The notes beneath the pieces are model-generated. The model was given only the letters and a program-made list of their open reading frames with translations, searched no databases and was not told the DNA's origin. The translations under genes and the position numbers were made by a program. A DNA stretch of 7,776 nucleotides from positions 1-7,776 of the forward strand of contig JABURU010000185.1 in NCBI GenBank assembly GCA_014762485.1, in the 5' to 3' direction. This document shows, piece after piece, positions 1-6,279 of the stretch. Origin of the DNA: Gammaproteobacteria bacterium. Lineage in GTDB: Bacteria; Pseudomonadota; Gammaproteobacteria; Thiohalospirales; Thiohalospiraceae. Each line of letters opens with the position of its first letter. The stretch's first letter is position 1.

Positions 1-422
1 TAACCCATTCGTGGGATCGATTTTGCTAATGCATTCATTAATACGCGTAGCTCGGGAATGATCGATACCAGGCGCAGGATACGGAAGATGCGTAATAGGC
101 GAGCCAGTAGAGCCATTTCCGCTTCATCAATGGGGACCAGGCTAATGGTGACAATCAGAAAATCAAAGACGTTCCAGCCATCCTTGAAAAAATTGCGCAG
201 TCGTTTCTCTGCGGCCATACGAATGAGGATTTCGGCTAAAAAGATAAACGTGATGGCGCTATCGAGTATTTCCAGGCCGTGAGAGATTATCGGATCGATC
301 TGGTAGGTCTTGGCACCGATTAACAATGCAGATAGAACAATGATCGAAATGACAAAGGTTTCAAATATCTTGTTACTACGAATATCAATAAAAAGCTGTC
401 TAAGCTCTACTGCGCGACCCAT
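1..422 (-). CDS. Voltage-gated cation channel, voltage-sensor half (3' end cut by window edge)
   Basis: The reverse strand gives 140 codons with no stop before the edge. The product resembles the voltage sensor of bacterial NaChBac/NavAb-type channels (ion_trans family), which conduct Na+ or other cations across the inner membrane as tetramers. S1 lies at about residues 19-37 and S2 at about 50-68, with F61 and E64 in the FxxE arrangement of the charge-transfer centre. S3 lies at about 84-97, with WNVFDF and D87. S4 has Arg at 108, 111, 114 and 117, the every-third-residue gating charges, followed by a SIIPELR linker like the family's S4-S5 region. The pore (S5-filter-S6) lies outside, so ion selectivity cannot be read. 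The start at 422 is preferred over an in-frame ATG at 428 because AGGGAG (435-430) sits 7 nt from the former and 1 nt from the latter. It follows the hydrolase gene by 62 bp. The family call is firm; sodium selectivity is not shown. Confidence 0.88.
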   Translation of the reverse strand, partial: MGRAVELRQLFIDIRSNKIFETFVISIIVLSALLIGAKTYQIDPIISHGLEILDSAITFIFLAEILIRMAAEKRLRNFFKDGWNVFDFLIVTISLVPIDEAEMALLARLLRIFRILRLVSIIPELRVLMNALAKSIPRMG

Positions 423-448
423 TATCATCTCCCTAAAAACCGGGACGC

Positions 449-462
449 ATTATATCGATATA
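449..462 (-). promoter_or_regulatory. Possible -10 element (TATAAT) overlapping a 12-bp palindrome before the channel gene
   Basis: Reading on the minus strand, 454-449 is a perfect TATAAT about 27 nt upstream of the channel start. It overlaps the perfect palindrome TATATCGATATA (451-462). No convincing -35 hexamer lies 16-18 nt further upstream (the region is C/T-rich, around TACCCC), and there is no TG extension. If real, it would give the channel its own promoter inside the hydrolase-channel gap. A palindrome on a -10 box could be an operator, but this is a weak, motif-only call. Confidence 0.3.
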
Positions 463-484
463 TGGAATGAAGGGGTAGCCAGCG

Positions 485-1357
485 TTAGTGGCGGTCTATT
501 TCTTTGACAAATGTGTCCAGAGCCTCTCTGGCGGCTACGGGCTGTTCGGTTAATAACCAGTGGTCGGCCTGTATCTCTCGAATTTGATGATCTTGATAAT
601 GGCGAATGATACGCATGTTTTCTGCGTAGTCACTGACACTGGCGCCGGATGATAACAGGATGCGAACAGGACATTTTACCCGCCCTGGATCGCAGAGCGG
701 GCTGACGACACTCAAAAGATCCTGCAGATAGGTTGTCAGGGGAATAAATTCTAGATCGGCCAGTGGCGACATATATAAGTCAGCAATCTTGATGTTCGGG
801 TTTTCATCTAATGTCGTCCGGGTTTGTACATCCAGTTGATGCAAATCTCGATGAGGGTAATGACGACGATGTAAGCCCAGCCAACTCAAAAATAGTAGTG
901 GGTAGAGCAAAATTGGTCCCAGCCAGTGCCATCTTTTTACGGTATTTAAAGTGCCATGAAGGTTATCAGGAAATACCGGGTCAATCAGGATAATGCCGCT
1001 GGTTTTGTCACTATGTATACAGGCAAAATCCTGTGCTACCTGGGCACCAAGGCTGTGCCCGATTATCGTGATCTGGGAGATGGCCTCATACTGCATAAAT
1101 TGCACAATATCCTGTAGCCATCGACTGCGATCTATCCGGCCATAAGAGACAGAACCTTGATGTCCTCTTAAATCCATTCGATAGACATTGTAATCACTAT
1201 GTAAACTGGTATGTTCTATGTATTCACTCCAGCGAGTTAAATTACTGGCTAAGCCATGGATTAGTAACACCGACGGATTATGTGCATGAACGGTATCTGG
1301 CCCTTTGTAGTGGATGGTGACGCCATCAGGTGCTTGAATATATTTACTAATTTCCAT
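485..1357 (-). CDS. Alpha/beta-fold hydrolase
   Basis: A 290-residue protein with the standard single-domain alpha/beta-hydrolase layout. Strand beta3 ends in the oxyanion motif LLIHG (31-35). RMDLRGHQGS (60-69) is the typical D-x-RGHG-S-like segment after beta4. The nucleophile elbow GHSLG (100-104) puts the catalytic Ser at 102. The general-base His is H266 in ADHWLLTEQP. The acid is less certain; D243, after beta7 (RILLSSG), is the best-placed candidate. A cap region at about 128-215 holds a hydrophobic stretch (WLGPILLYPLLFLSWLGL, about 145-162) that could shape a lipophilic pocket or touch the membrane. No signal peptide is seen, so it is probably cytoplasmic. The substrate cannot be deduced: esterases, lipases, epoxide hydrolases and C-C hydrolases share these motifs. 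The ATG at 1357 has no good Shine-Dalgarno, but no better start exists before the conserved core. The channel gene follows after 62 bp on the same strand; the HD-GYP gene is divergent. Confidence 0.9.
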   Translation of the reverse strand: MEISKYIQAPDGVTIHYKGPDTVHAHNPSVLLIHGLASNLTRWSEYIEHTSLHSDYNVYRMDLRGHQGSVSYGRIDRSRWLQDIVQFMQYEAISQITIIGHSLGAQVAQDFACIHSDKTSGIILIDPVFPDNLHGTLNTVKRWHWLGPILLYPLLFLSWLGLHRRHYPHRDLHQLDVQTRTTLDENPNIKIADLYMSPLADLEFIPLTTYLQDLLSVVSPLCDPGRVKCPVRILLSSGASVSDYAENMRIIRHYQDHQIREIQADHWLLTEQPVAAREALDTFVKEIDRH

Positions 1358-1428
1358 GGACGAAGTTTATTGTTTGAACTTAACTTGAGTGTAGCTGAAT
1401 AAGATAAGCTTGTGTAAGGAAGAATTGA

Positions 1429-2547
1429 ATGGGTTATCAAAGAATAAAAAAAGGTGAACTCAAGGTCGGTGATATCTTGCCATGGCACGTATATACAGAG
1501 TCCGGCAAGCTGTTGTTGGGCAAAGGTGTTGAGATTGAAGGACAGCATCAGATTGATATGCTGATTCGTCTGGGGTTTCGGACAGATGCAGTTAAACCTA
1601 ATCGTTTAAGCTTGTTAACCGAAAAGGAGATCGATAACCCCTTTGCCTTTGCCGAAGAAGTACTGGAACACCTAAAAAATATCCTGCGCAATTTAACCCT
1701 GCCGGGCTCGGATGCCAATGAGCGTCTGCAATATAGCGTGATATTAATTATCAAATTATGTCGAGAATTTCCCGATGCGATGTTGGCGGTGGTTCACTTG
1801 TTCGACGAAAAGCCTTATTCAGTTACGCACTCATTTCATACCGCAATCTTAACCAGTATGTTATGCCAGAAGATGGAGCTGAGTGATATGGTCGAGCGCC
1901 AATATGTTGCGGCAGCGCTAACTGCCAACCTGGGCATGCTGGACTTGCAGGATACCCTGGAAAACCAGAAAACAGAATTAACAGAAGAGCAACGTCAACG
2001 TATTCATGAACATCCTGCATTATCGTCCAAGATACTGGAAAGATATGTTACTGAAGATAAAGATATTATTACCATCGTGCAGCAGCACCATGAAAATCTG
2101 GATGGGTCCGGGTATCCTCAAGGGTTAAGTGGCGATCAGATCACACAAGGCTCACGTATTGTCGCCGTGGCAGATCGATATAGCTCCATGATTACTCAAC
2201 ATCAATATGCAAAAAAGAATACTGCTATGGCGGTGTTGAAAAAGCTCTATGTTGAAAAGGGCAGTGCATTAGATGAAGAGATTTGTCTTCTATTGATCAA
2301 TGTGTTGGGTGTATTTCCGCCCGGTACTTATGTGGAACTAAAGAATGGTGAAAGTGCTATTGTGACATTTCGGGCCAGGCATGGTGATCAGCATTGGCCA
2401 CAGGTTAGTAGTTTCAGGGGGGTGGATGGCGGGACATATATAAACCCGTTGCACCGGGATAGTAATCGACCTGAGTATAAAATAAATAAAATGTTTTTAA
2501 GTGAACAAATGCCATTTACATATTCCTCTATATGGGGATATGAATAG
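1429..2547 (+). CDS. HD-GYP-type cyclic-di-GMP phosphodiesterase homologue with degenerate HD site
   Basis: A 372-residue protein. Residues about 5-55 resemble the N-terminal domain that often precedes HD-GYP domains (GELKVGDIL ... GKLLLGKGV). The HD-GYP domain covers about 128-265. Visible family motifs are the first His H134 (HSFH), HEHP (193-196), the HH pair at 220-221, the GYP signature DGSGYP (225-230) and VAD with D249. The defining HD pair and following Lys of the canonical HDxGK motif are replaced: the segment at 164-170 reads L-T-A-N-L-G-M, so A166, N167 and M170 stand where H, D and K belong. HD-GYP enzymes need that pair to bind the metals that hydrolyse cyclic-di-GMP, so this protein is probably inactive or altered and may act as a ligand-binding or partner-binding regulator, like known YN-GYP proteins. 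A C-terminal tail (about 285-372) has the VFPPGTYVEL motif common after such domains. AAGGAAG (1416-1422) lies 6 nt before the ATG. No membrane segments or receiver domain are seen. Confidence 0.9.
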   Translation: MGYQRIKKGELKVGDILPWHVYTESGKLLLGKGVEIEGQHQIDMLIRLGFRTDAVKPNRLSLLTEKEIDNPFAFAEEVLEHLKNILRNLTLPGSDANERLQYSVILIIKLCREFPDAMLAVVHLFDEKPYSVTHSFHTAILTSMLCQKMELSDMVERQYVAAALTANLGMLDLQDTLENQKTELTEEQRQRIHEHPALSSKILERYVTEDKDIITIVQQHHENLDGSGYPQGLSGDQITQGSRIVAVADRYSSMITQHQYAKKNTAMAVLKKLYVEKGSALDEEICLLLINVLGVFPPGTYVELKNGESAIVTFRARHGDQHWPQVSSFRGVDGGTYINPLHRDSNRPEYKINKMFLSEQMPFTYSSIWGYE

Positions 2548-2550
2548 ACA

Positions 2551-3432
2551 TTAAATCAGGATGTCAATTTGCTGGTGTGAATGCCGGCTTATCTTATCCG
2601 TTGGCTCATTTATGTTAAGCGGTAGCTGTGCGTGTGATGACATCCCCAGGTAGACCATGTCTCCAGAGTAGTGCCCAAGGGCCAAAAGGTTTTCATTTCC
2701 CTGGTAATTCTTATTCCATACCCGTATGCGCGGCAGCAGGTTTTCTGGTATGGGGTCCAATGTAGACTGATCGATATGGCGCCGACCTTTTTGTGCCGCA
2801 AGCGGCTGGGGAGAATAAATAGTTTCATCATGATACATATTGTTTTCCATGGATATTTGCCGATAGTGGCCATCCATGTCGATATCCAGCAGATATTCTG
2901 TTTGCAATGATTGAATATCCGGTGAATATATTTGAATATCAAAAGGCTGGTATAAAATACTGTCATGATCGGTCAAATGTTTGGTGAGGTGCGCCGCTAA
3001 CTGATGTTCTATGCCGAAACGGACATGCATAGGATAAGTCTGTTTATGATTTAGCGTGACCGTTCCTTCGAGGTAGATATGTGAGTACTCATAATCAATT
3101 GTATTTCGGTAGTTATCATAGGAGAGCACCAGGCGGTTGTTACTACTGCAGTGAGGAAAATGGTGGAGCTTGAACTGTGACGGAAAAAGGATTTCCGGTG
3201 CTTTAAATTGCATACGCTGAAATATTAGTTTCATAAACTCGATATACAGCATATCCTCGGAGGTAGGCTGTTCACTGGGATGCGCGCTAGCCTGCGGCGA
3301 AATGTGCACATAGTCATCGGAAGCATTATCAGCGGCACTGATCGGTGTGCCATCGTCTGTCGCACGGTGGGTGTGACTGGATTTGTAGGCTGGTAAGCGA
3401 ACAGGTCGCCTGTCCGAGTTAGAAATATGCAT
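2551..3432 (-). CDS. Uncharacterised protein with EF-hand-like DxDxDG loop
   Basis: A 293-residue protein from the chosen start. An in-frame ATG 24 nt upstream (3456) is possible, but AAGGA at 3444-3440 sits 7 nt before 3432 and nothing comparable precedes 3456. Residues 1-58 are polar and probably disordered. A short helix with FMKLIFQRM (about 66-74) follows, then a beta-rich region at about 85-145. At 183-188 DIDMDG matches the D-x-D-x-DG calcium-loop pattern. Near the C-terminus, LPRIRVWNKNYQG (233-245) and DMVYLG (258-263) resemble the LRVW ... IYLG segment I recall from a widespread set of gammaproteobacterial proteins with repeated calcium-type loops. Most of the usual DG loops between these points are missing, so it may be a shortened, divergent member. 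No signal peptide or membrane segment is seen. It converges on the HD-GYP gene with 3 bp between stops. The ORF is secure by length and Shine-Dalgarno; the family link is from memory of motifs and is tentative, and the function is unknown. Confidence 0.78.
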   Translation of the reverse strand: MHISNSDRRPVRLPAYKSSHTHRATDDGTPISAADNASDDYVHISPQASAHPSEQPTSEDMLYIEFMKLIFQRMQFKAPEILFPSQFKLHHFPHCSSNNRLVLSYDNYRNTIDYEYSHIYLEGTVTLNHKQTYPMHVRFGIEHQLAAHLTKHLTDHDSILYQPFDIQIYSPDIQSLQTEYLLDIDMDGHYRQISMENNMYHDETIYSPQPLAAQKGRRHIDQSTLDPIPENLLPRIRVWNKNYQGNENLLALGHYSGDMVYLGMSSHAQLPLNINEPTDKISRHSHQQIDILI

Positions 3433-3439
3433 TACAGTA

Positions 3440-3444
3440 TCCTT
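3440..3444 (-). promoter_or_regulatory. Ribosome binding site deciding the start at 3432
   Basis: Reverse-strand AAGGA with a 7-nt spacer to the ATG at 3432-3430. It lies inside the 5' end of the longer in-frame reading that would begin at 3456, so it argues for the shorter protein. Confidence 0.6.
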
Positions 3445-3527
3445 GTTTACGCACATTATCTTTATAACAGTCTAAATATCGGCAGAAAATTTCATAACTT
3501 TAGCAAAACGCTATAAAAGGTGGAGGA

Positions 3528-4214
3528 ATGGAAACCTGGATAGTCATTACAGAACGTCTTTTTCTGGCCTTACTGGCCGGGAGTATGATTGGTATGGAGC
3601 GTGCAGTGCATGGGCGTCCCGCGGGATTGCGCACACATGCGCTGGTATCCATTGCCGCGACACTGCTGATGTTACTTACCGTATATCAGTGGGATCTACT
3701 GCAGGGTATGCCGATCGAAACCATACGCACGGATCCTACCCGCATGGCCCAAGGGATCATGACCGGTATCGGTTTTCTTGGGGCCGGCGTGATCATGAAA
3801 GACAAGCTGACGATCAGAGGATTAACCACCGCCGCCTCTATCTGGGTAACCTCGTCCATAGGCATCATGATCGGCATGGGATTTTACGACTCGGCATTTA
3901 TTGCCACGGTGATGACCGTGGTCATTTTGAGCGTGTTTCGCTGGTTGGAGTCCAGGCTGCCGGTTCGGCGCTATGCCAAGCTGGAGCTAAAGAGCCCTCA
4001 GGCCGGACCGATGAATGAAGACGAGCTGGATATCATCCTGGATACATGCAAGATTCGGCATTATCCCGCCAGTTATCGCCAGGATGATGATGGGAACTTG
4101 TATATCTATATGACGATTTACAGTAACCAGTCACGCCATATGCGAGAGCTGGCAGACAAGCTGAGCAGCCACTCGCAGGTATTGGCGTTTTCGGTTAACC
4201 CGACAGGTGATTGA
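3528..4214 (+). CDS. MgtC/SapB family inner-membrane protein
   Basis: A 228-residue protein with the conserved MgtC/SapB core. The first helix and signature run through about 10-40, with GMERAVHGRPAGLRTH (22-37), the E-R and RPAGLRTH pattern of the family. The second signature is at about 72-103: R-M-A-Q-G-I-M-T-GIGFLGAGVIMK followed by RGLTTAASIWV. About five membrane segments are visible (roughly 8-24, 36-54, 73-90, 100-118 and 121-140). The remaining 80 residues form a soluble, ACT-like C-terminal domain (about 150-225), as in full-length MgtC. In pathogens MgtC supports growth in low Mg2+ and in macrophages and restrains F1Fo ATP synthase; many environmental bacteria carry homologues with no established role, so the symbol mgtC is not assigned. 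AAGGTGGAGGA directly precedes the ATG. The 95-bp upstream gap has no recognisable Mg2+ leader. The stop abuts that of the convergent gene with no spacer. Confidence 0.95.
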   Translation: METWIVITERLFLALLAGSMIGMERAVHGRPAGLRTHALVSIAATLLMLLTVYQWDLLQGMPIETIRTDPTRMAQGIMTGIGFLGAGVIMKDKLTIRGLTTAASIWVTSSIGIMIGMGFYDSAFIATVMTVVILSVFRWLESRLPVRRYAKLELKSPQAGPMNEDELDIILDTCKIRHYPASYRQDDDGNLYIYMTIYSNQSRHMRELADKLSSHSQVLAFSVNPTGD

Positions 4215-4949
4215 TTACTCTGGAATTTTAGCGCGTAGTTCGTCACGGTCGAACCACCATTGCTCTTCTACTATAGCGCCTATGACCAGTGACAGGCGAG
4301 GCAGGAAGACCTGCGGATCCTTCAATTCCAGCTTCTCTACCCACACATCCAGGCCCATCTGGTTTTTCACCTGGCTGTGGCGCTCGGCAACGCGGCTGAT
4401 CAGGTTGGTCGCGAGGAAACTCAGGCTCTCGTGCTGCTCATCGCTGGCACGCATATCGATGACATATAAGGCGGTGACCGCTGCCAGCGCTGCGCCGTCG
4501 GCATTGGCCGGGGTTTCACTGACAAAGTGATCCATCATTGTGTAGGTCAACTCGGGATCGACCGGGAAGGTGACCGCCAGCCACATACCCATGCCCAGTG
4601 CAGGAATAGAGGCGGGTTGCTCGGCCTGATAGAGGACATTACAGGCCTCGACGGCGTCTTGCCATGACTCTTCGCTCATTGCCACATTAAACGCTTCACG
4701 AGCGATTCCCCAGGCCTCTTCGCCGCGATTGAGAGCCACCAGGGACTCGGCGACATCCAGCTGCTTACGGGCACGCTCAAGAACGGTGGCATCATCGGAT
4801 AGCTCACGTAGCAGGACACGTCGATAGTCCAGCTGACGTTCTAGCTCAGCCTTCTCCGCGTTGGCGGTCTCAGCACTGATACCAGCATTGCGCACTTCGC
4901 CGACATTACCGAATAACTCGAGATCGATATCACTTTCGTTTTCGCTCAT
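4215..4949 (-). CDS. Conserved-looking helical protein of unknown function
   Basis: A 244-residue acidic, cytoplasmic-looking protein; no signal peptide or membrane helix. Residues about 28-110 are strongly helical and charged, and DVAESLVALNRGEEAWGIAR (65-84) followed by SWQDAVEACNVLYQ (95-108) has the look of TPR-like helix pairs (small-large-hydrophobic spacing, with A-W and A-C pairs facing inward). A second helical part at about 115-205 follows, then a Trp-rich C-terminus (WVEKLEL at 203-209, QWWFDRDELR at 230-239). I recognise no catalytic motif. The ATG at 4949 has only a weak AGGT-type Shine-Dalgarno about 7 nt upstream; no better start is seen. Its codon use and GC content match ttcA more than the AT-richer left half of the window. 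A TPR-type adaptor or assembly factor is a reasonable guess but not shown. Confidence 0.82.
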   Translation of the reverse strand: MSENESDIDLELFGNVGEVRNAGISAETANAEKAELERQLDYRRVLLRELSDDATVLERARKQLDVAESLVALNRGEEAWGIAREAFNVAMSEESWQDAVEACNVLYQAEQPASIPALGMGMWLAVTFPVDPELTYTMMDHFVSETPANADGAALAAVTALYVIDMRASDEQHESLSFLATNLISRVAERHSQVKNQMGLDVWVEKLELKDPQVFLPRLSLVIGAIVEEQWWFDRDELRAKIPE

Positions 4950-5061
4950 GGGACTACCTGTAGCATTCTCTAGATAAAACAGCGGGCGATCATAGCCGAT
5001 CTGGGCAAAATAAACATACCTCTTTAGTCGGATATTTGACCGGCATACTCAGGAATTGCGT

Positions 5062-5077
5062 ATTTATCGATATAAAT
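5062..5077. repeat. AT-rich inverted repeat ATTTAT-CGAT-ATAAAT
   Basis: A 6-bp perfect inverted repeat with a 4-nt centre, sitting in the long gap. It shares the decamer TATCGATATA with the palindrome at 451-462 before the channel gene. It could be an operator half-site pair, but AT-rich palindromes of this size arise easily by chance. Confidence 0.3.
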
Positions 5078-5148
5078 GCTTGGTCTGTACGGTAGAAAAA
5101 TATGGGTATTGGGACATGTGCCAGATAAAATGATGCATTACGCGCACA

Positions 5149-5217
5149 CTATACGATGCTAAGGTCTCTGGCTACTCCTGAGAGCGTGACGAATAAAGAG
5201 GGTAAAATCCTTTTCAT
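5149..5217 (-). CDS. Possible small ORF (22 aa) with leader-peptide-like start
   Basis: From the ATG at 5217 (or 5220, directly adjacent) the frame reads MKRILPSLFVTLSGVARDLS and stops at TAG 5151-5149 after 22 residues. It has a good Shine-Dalgarno: GAGG (5228-5225) is 7 nt upstream. A Lys-Arg pair followed by a hydrophobic run resembles the beginning of a signal peptide. After the TAG the same frame stays open for 52 more codons to TGA 4992-4990, so this could be the eroded start of an exported protein. However, that stretch is rich in ATA codons and matches nothing I recognise. It lies upstream of, and on the same strand as, the gene at 4215-4949. Weak support. Confidence 0.18.
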   Translation of the reverse strand: MKRILPSLFVTLSGVARDLSIV

Positions 5218-5287
5218 CATTTCACCTCATGAGTCATACCAAGAATATCCATGTTTTTTGTGGCGCGACGGTGAGCCGGTTGAATGA
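5156..5287 (+). CDS. Possible small ORF (43 aa), unrecognised
   Basis: ATG 5156 to TGA 5287 encodes 43 residues; an internal GTG at 5186 would give 33, including KILFIISPHESYQEY. No Shine-Dalgarno is seen before the ATG, and only a weak purine run (GAGAG) precedes the GTG. It overlaps the minus-strand small ORF, so at most one is likely real. No family is recognised. Confidence 0.13.
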   Translation: MLRSLATPESVTNKEGKILFIISPHESYQEYPCFLWRDGEPVE

Positions 5288-5350
5288 CGTCGTTGAATAA
5301 ACACGATAGATTCGAAACCGGGCAATCAAGATGTCGAGAGTGGATGTGAG

Positions 5351-5359
5351 TGCTAAAAT
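5351..5359 (+). promoter_or_regulatory. Candidate extended -10 promoter of ttcA
   Basis: TGCTAAAAT matches the extended -10 pattern TGnTATAAT with one mismatch. It would start transcription near 5366, about 27 nt before the ttcA ATG. The -35 region (about 5332-5337, TGTCGA) is poor, which is tolerated by extended -10 promoters. It probably also serves the downstream transporter gene. Confidence 0.42.
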
Positions 5360-5392
5360 GCGCGTTTCCTCCCTTTTCTCCCGGTGAATTCA

Positions 5393-6262
5393 ATGACGCT
5401 GAAGAAGCTTGAAAAGAAGCTGCTGAAACAGATGGGTCAGGCCATCGAAGATTACAACATGATCCAGCGCGGGGATCGTGTAATGGTGTGTGTATCCGGT
5501 GGTAAGGATTCACTTACCCTGTTGCGCCTTATGCACCTTGCTTCTGTGCGCAGCGATAATCGCTTTGAGGTGTTTTCGTTCACCCTGGATCAAAAGCAGC
5601 CAGGTTGGGATGACACGGCCATGCGCGAATGGATGGAGAAAAATGACTATCCCTACGAGGTGTTTCAGAAGGACACCTATTCGGTGGTGCTGGAGAAGAC
5701 CAGGCCGGGTAAGGCCTATTGTTCGATGTGTTCACGTATGCGTCGCGGCACTATCTATGAGTATGCCGAGCAACATGGCCATAACAAGATCGCCCTCGGA
5801 CATCATCGTGAAGATCTGATCAGTAGCCTGATGATGTCGATTTGTTATAGCGGTGAGATTCGTTCGATGCCGCCGAAGATGATTTCGGATAACCAGAAAA
5901 ATATTGTAGTGCGTCCGTTGGCCTATTGTGCCGAGGAGGACATTGCCGAGTATGCCGAGTTGCTGAAATTCCCGATCATCCCCTGTAGCCTGTGTGGTTC
6001 ACAGGAGGGACGTGCGCGTCAGCGTATAAAAGCGGTGATCAATGATCTGGCGGCGGATAATCCCGATGTGCCAGCGGTGATGCTTAATGCGTTGAGTAAT
6101 ATACAAATCAGTCAGCTTATGGATAAAAGCCGCTGGGACTTTGAGCAGCTGGAAGATAAACTGCTGCCCGCAGGTAGCGAGAGCGTGAAACGCTTCCCAC
6201 AAGAAGATGAGACAGACTGTGGAGCCGTCACCGGCCAAGCCGACGACATCCTCTCTGTTTAG
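5393..6262 (+). CDS. ttcA: tRNA 2-thiocytidine(32) synthetase TtcA
   Basis: A 289-residue TtcA, which uses ATP and a [4Fe-4S] cluster to convert cytidine-32 of certain tRNAs to 2-thiocytidine in the cytoplasm. The PP-loop ATP site is SGGKDS (35-40). The cluster-binding cysteines are C110 and C113 in CSMCSRMRRG and C201 in IIPCSLCGSQ. Other TtcA signatures are NMIQRGDRVMVCVSGG, LDQKQPG (65-71), IALGHHREDL (133-142), MPPKM (159-163) and VRPLAYC (173-179), each close to the E. coli protein. It lacks the extended N-terminus and part of the C-terminus of the 311-residue E. coli enzyme, which is common; nothing essential is missing. The start is ATG 5393; an in-frame GTG at 5384 adds only three residues and overlaps the GGTGA (5383-5387) that serves as the likely ribosome site. 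The MFS gene follows after 17 bp, suggesting co-transcription. Confidence 0.97.
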   Translation: MTLKKLEKKLLKQMGQAIEDYNMIQRGDRVMVCVSGGKDSLTLLRLMHLASVRSDNRFEVFSFTLDQKQPGWDDTAMREWMEKNDYPYEVFQKDTYSVVLEKTRPGKAYCSMCSRMRRGTIYEYAEQHGHNKIALGHHREDLISSLMMSICYSGEIRSMPPKMISDNQKNIVVRPLAYCAEEDIAEYAELLKFPIIPCSLCGSQEGRARQRIKAVINDLAADNPDVPAVMLNALSNIQISQLMDKSRWDFEQLEDKLLPAGSESVKRFPQEDETDCGAVTGQADDILSV

Positions 6263-6279
6263 CTAAAGGCGGCTATTTA

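Larger units (their letters stand above)
4950..5392. other. 443-bp intergenic region between divergent genes (longest gap in the window)
   Basis: This gap separates the start of the minus-strand helical protein from ttcA. It should hold both promoters. Visible features are an extended -10 box before ttcA, an AT-rich inverted repeat at 5062-5077 and two overlapping short reading frames on opposite strands at about 5149-5287, listed separately. No tRNA, known riboswitch, or strong GC-stem plus T-run terminator was found by eye. The region is AT-richer than the flanking genes. It is long for this compact neighbourhood and could hide a small RNA or the remains of a lost gene. Confidence 0.55.

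Noticed and set aside
58..507. Two plus-strand reading frames of 74 and 65 codons
   Set aside because: They lie mostly antisense to the clear voltage-sensor coding sequence, have arginine/serine-rich unstructured products and no ribosome sites.
1358..1428. Divergent promoter between hydrolase and HD-GYP genes
   Set aside because: A TTGAAC (1374-1379) lies on the plus strand, but no -10 is found at normal spacing (TAAGAT is 20 nt away), so no specific site is annotated although promoters must be present.
2547..2565. GACAT ... ATGTC inverted repeat between convergent stops as a terminator
   Set aside because: The stem is only 5 bp with a 9-nt loop and no T-run; too weak to call.
3433..3456. 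Upstream ATG at 3456 adding eight residues to the unknown protein
   Set aside because: The ATG at 3432 has AAGGA at 7 nt, whereas 3456 has no comparable site; the eight extra residues are not distinctive.
3433..3527. Mg2+-sensing leader or riboswitch before the MgtC/SapB gene
   Set aside because: The gap is only 95 bp, shared with a divergent gene, and shows no stable hairpin series or leader ORF.
4207..4530. 107-codon plus-strand frame after mgtC
   Set aside because: It is antisense to the helical-protein gene, Ser/Arg-rich and without family resemblance.
5217..5513. 98-codon minus-strand frame overlapping the start of ttcA
   Set aside because: Its first half is antisense to the conserved PP-loop region of ttcA, and it has no Shine-Dalgarno or family resemblance.
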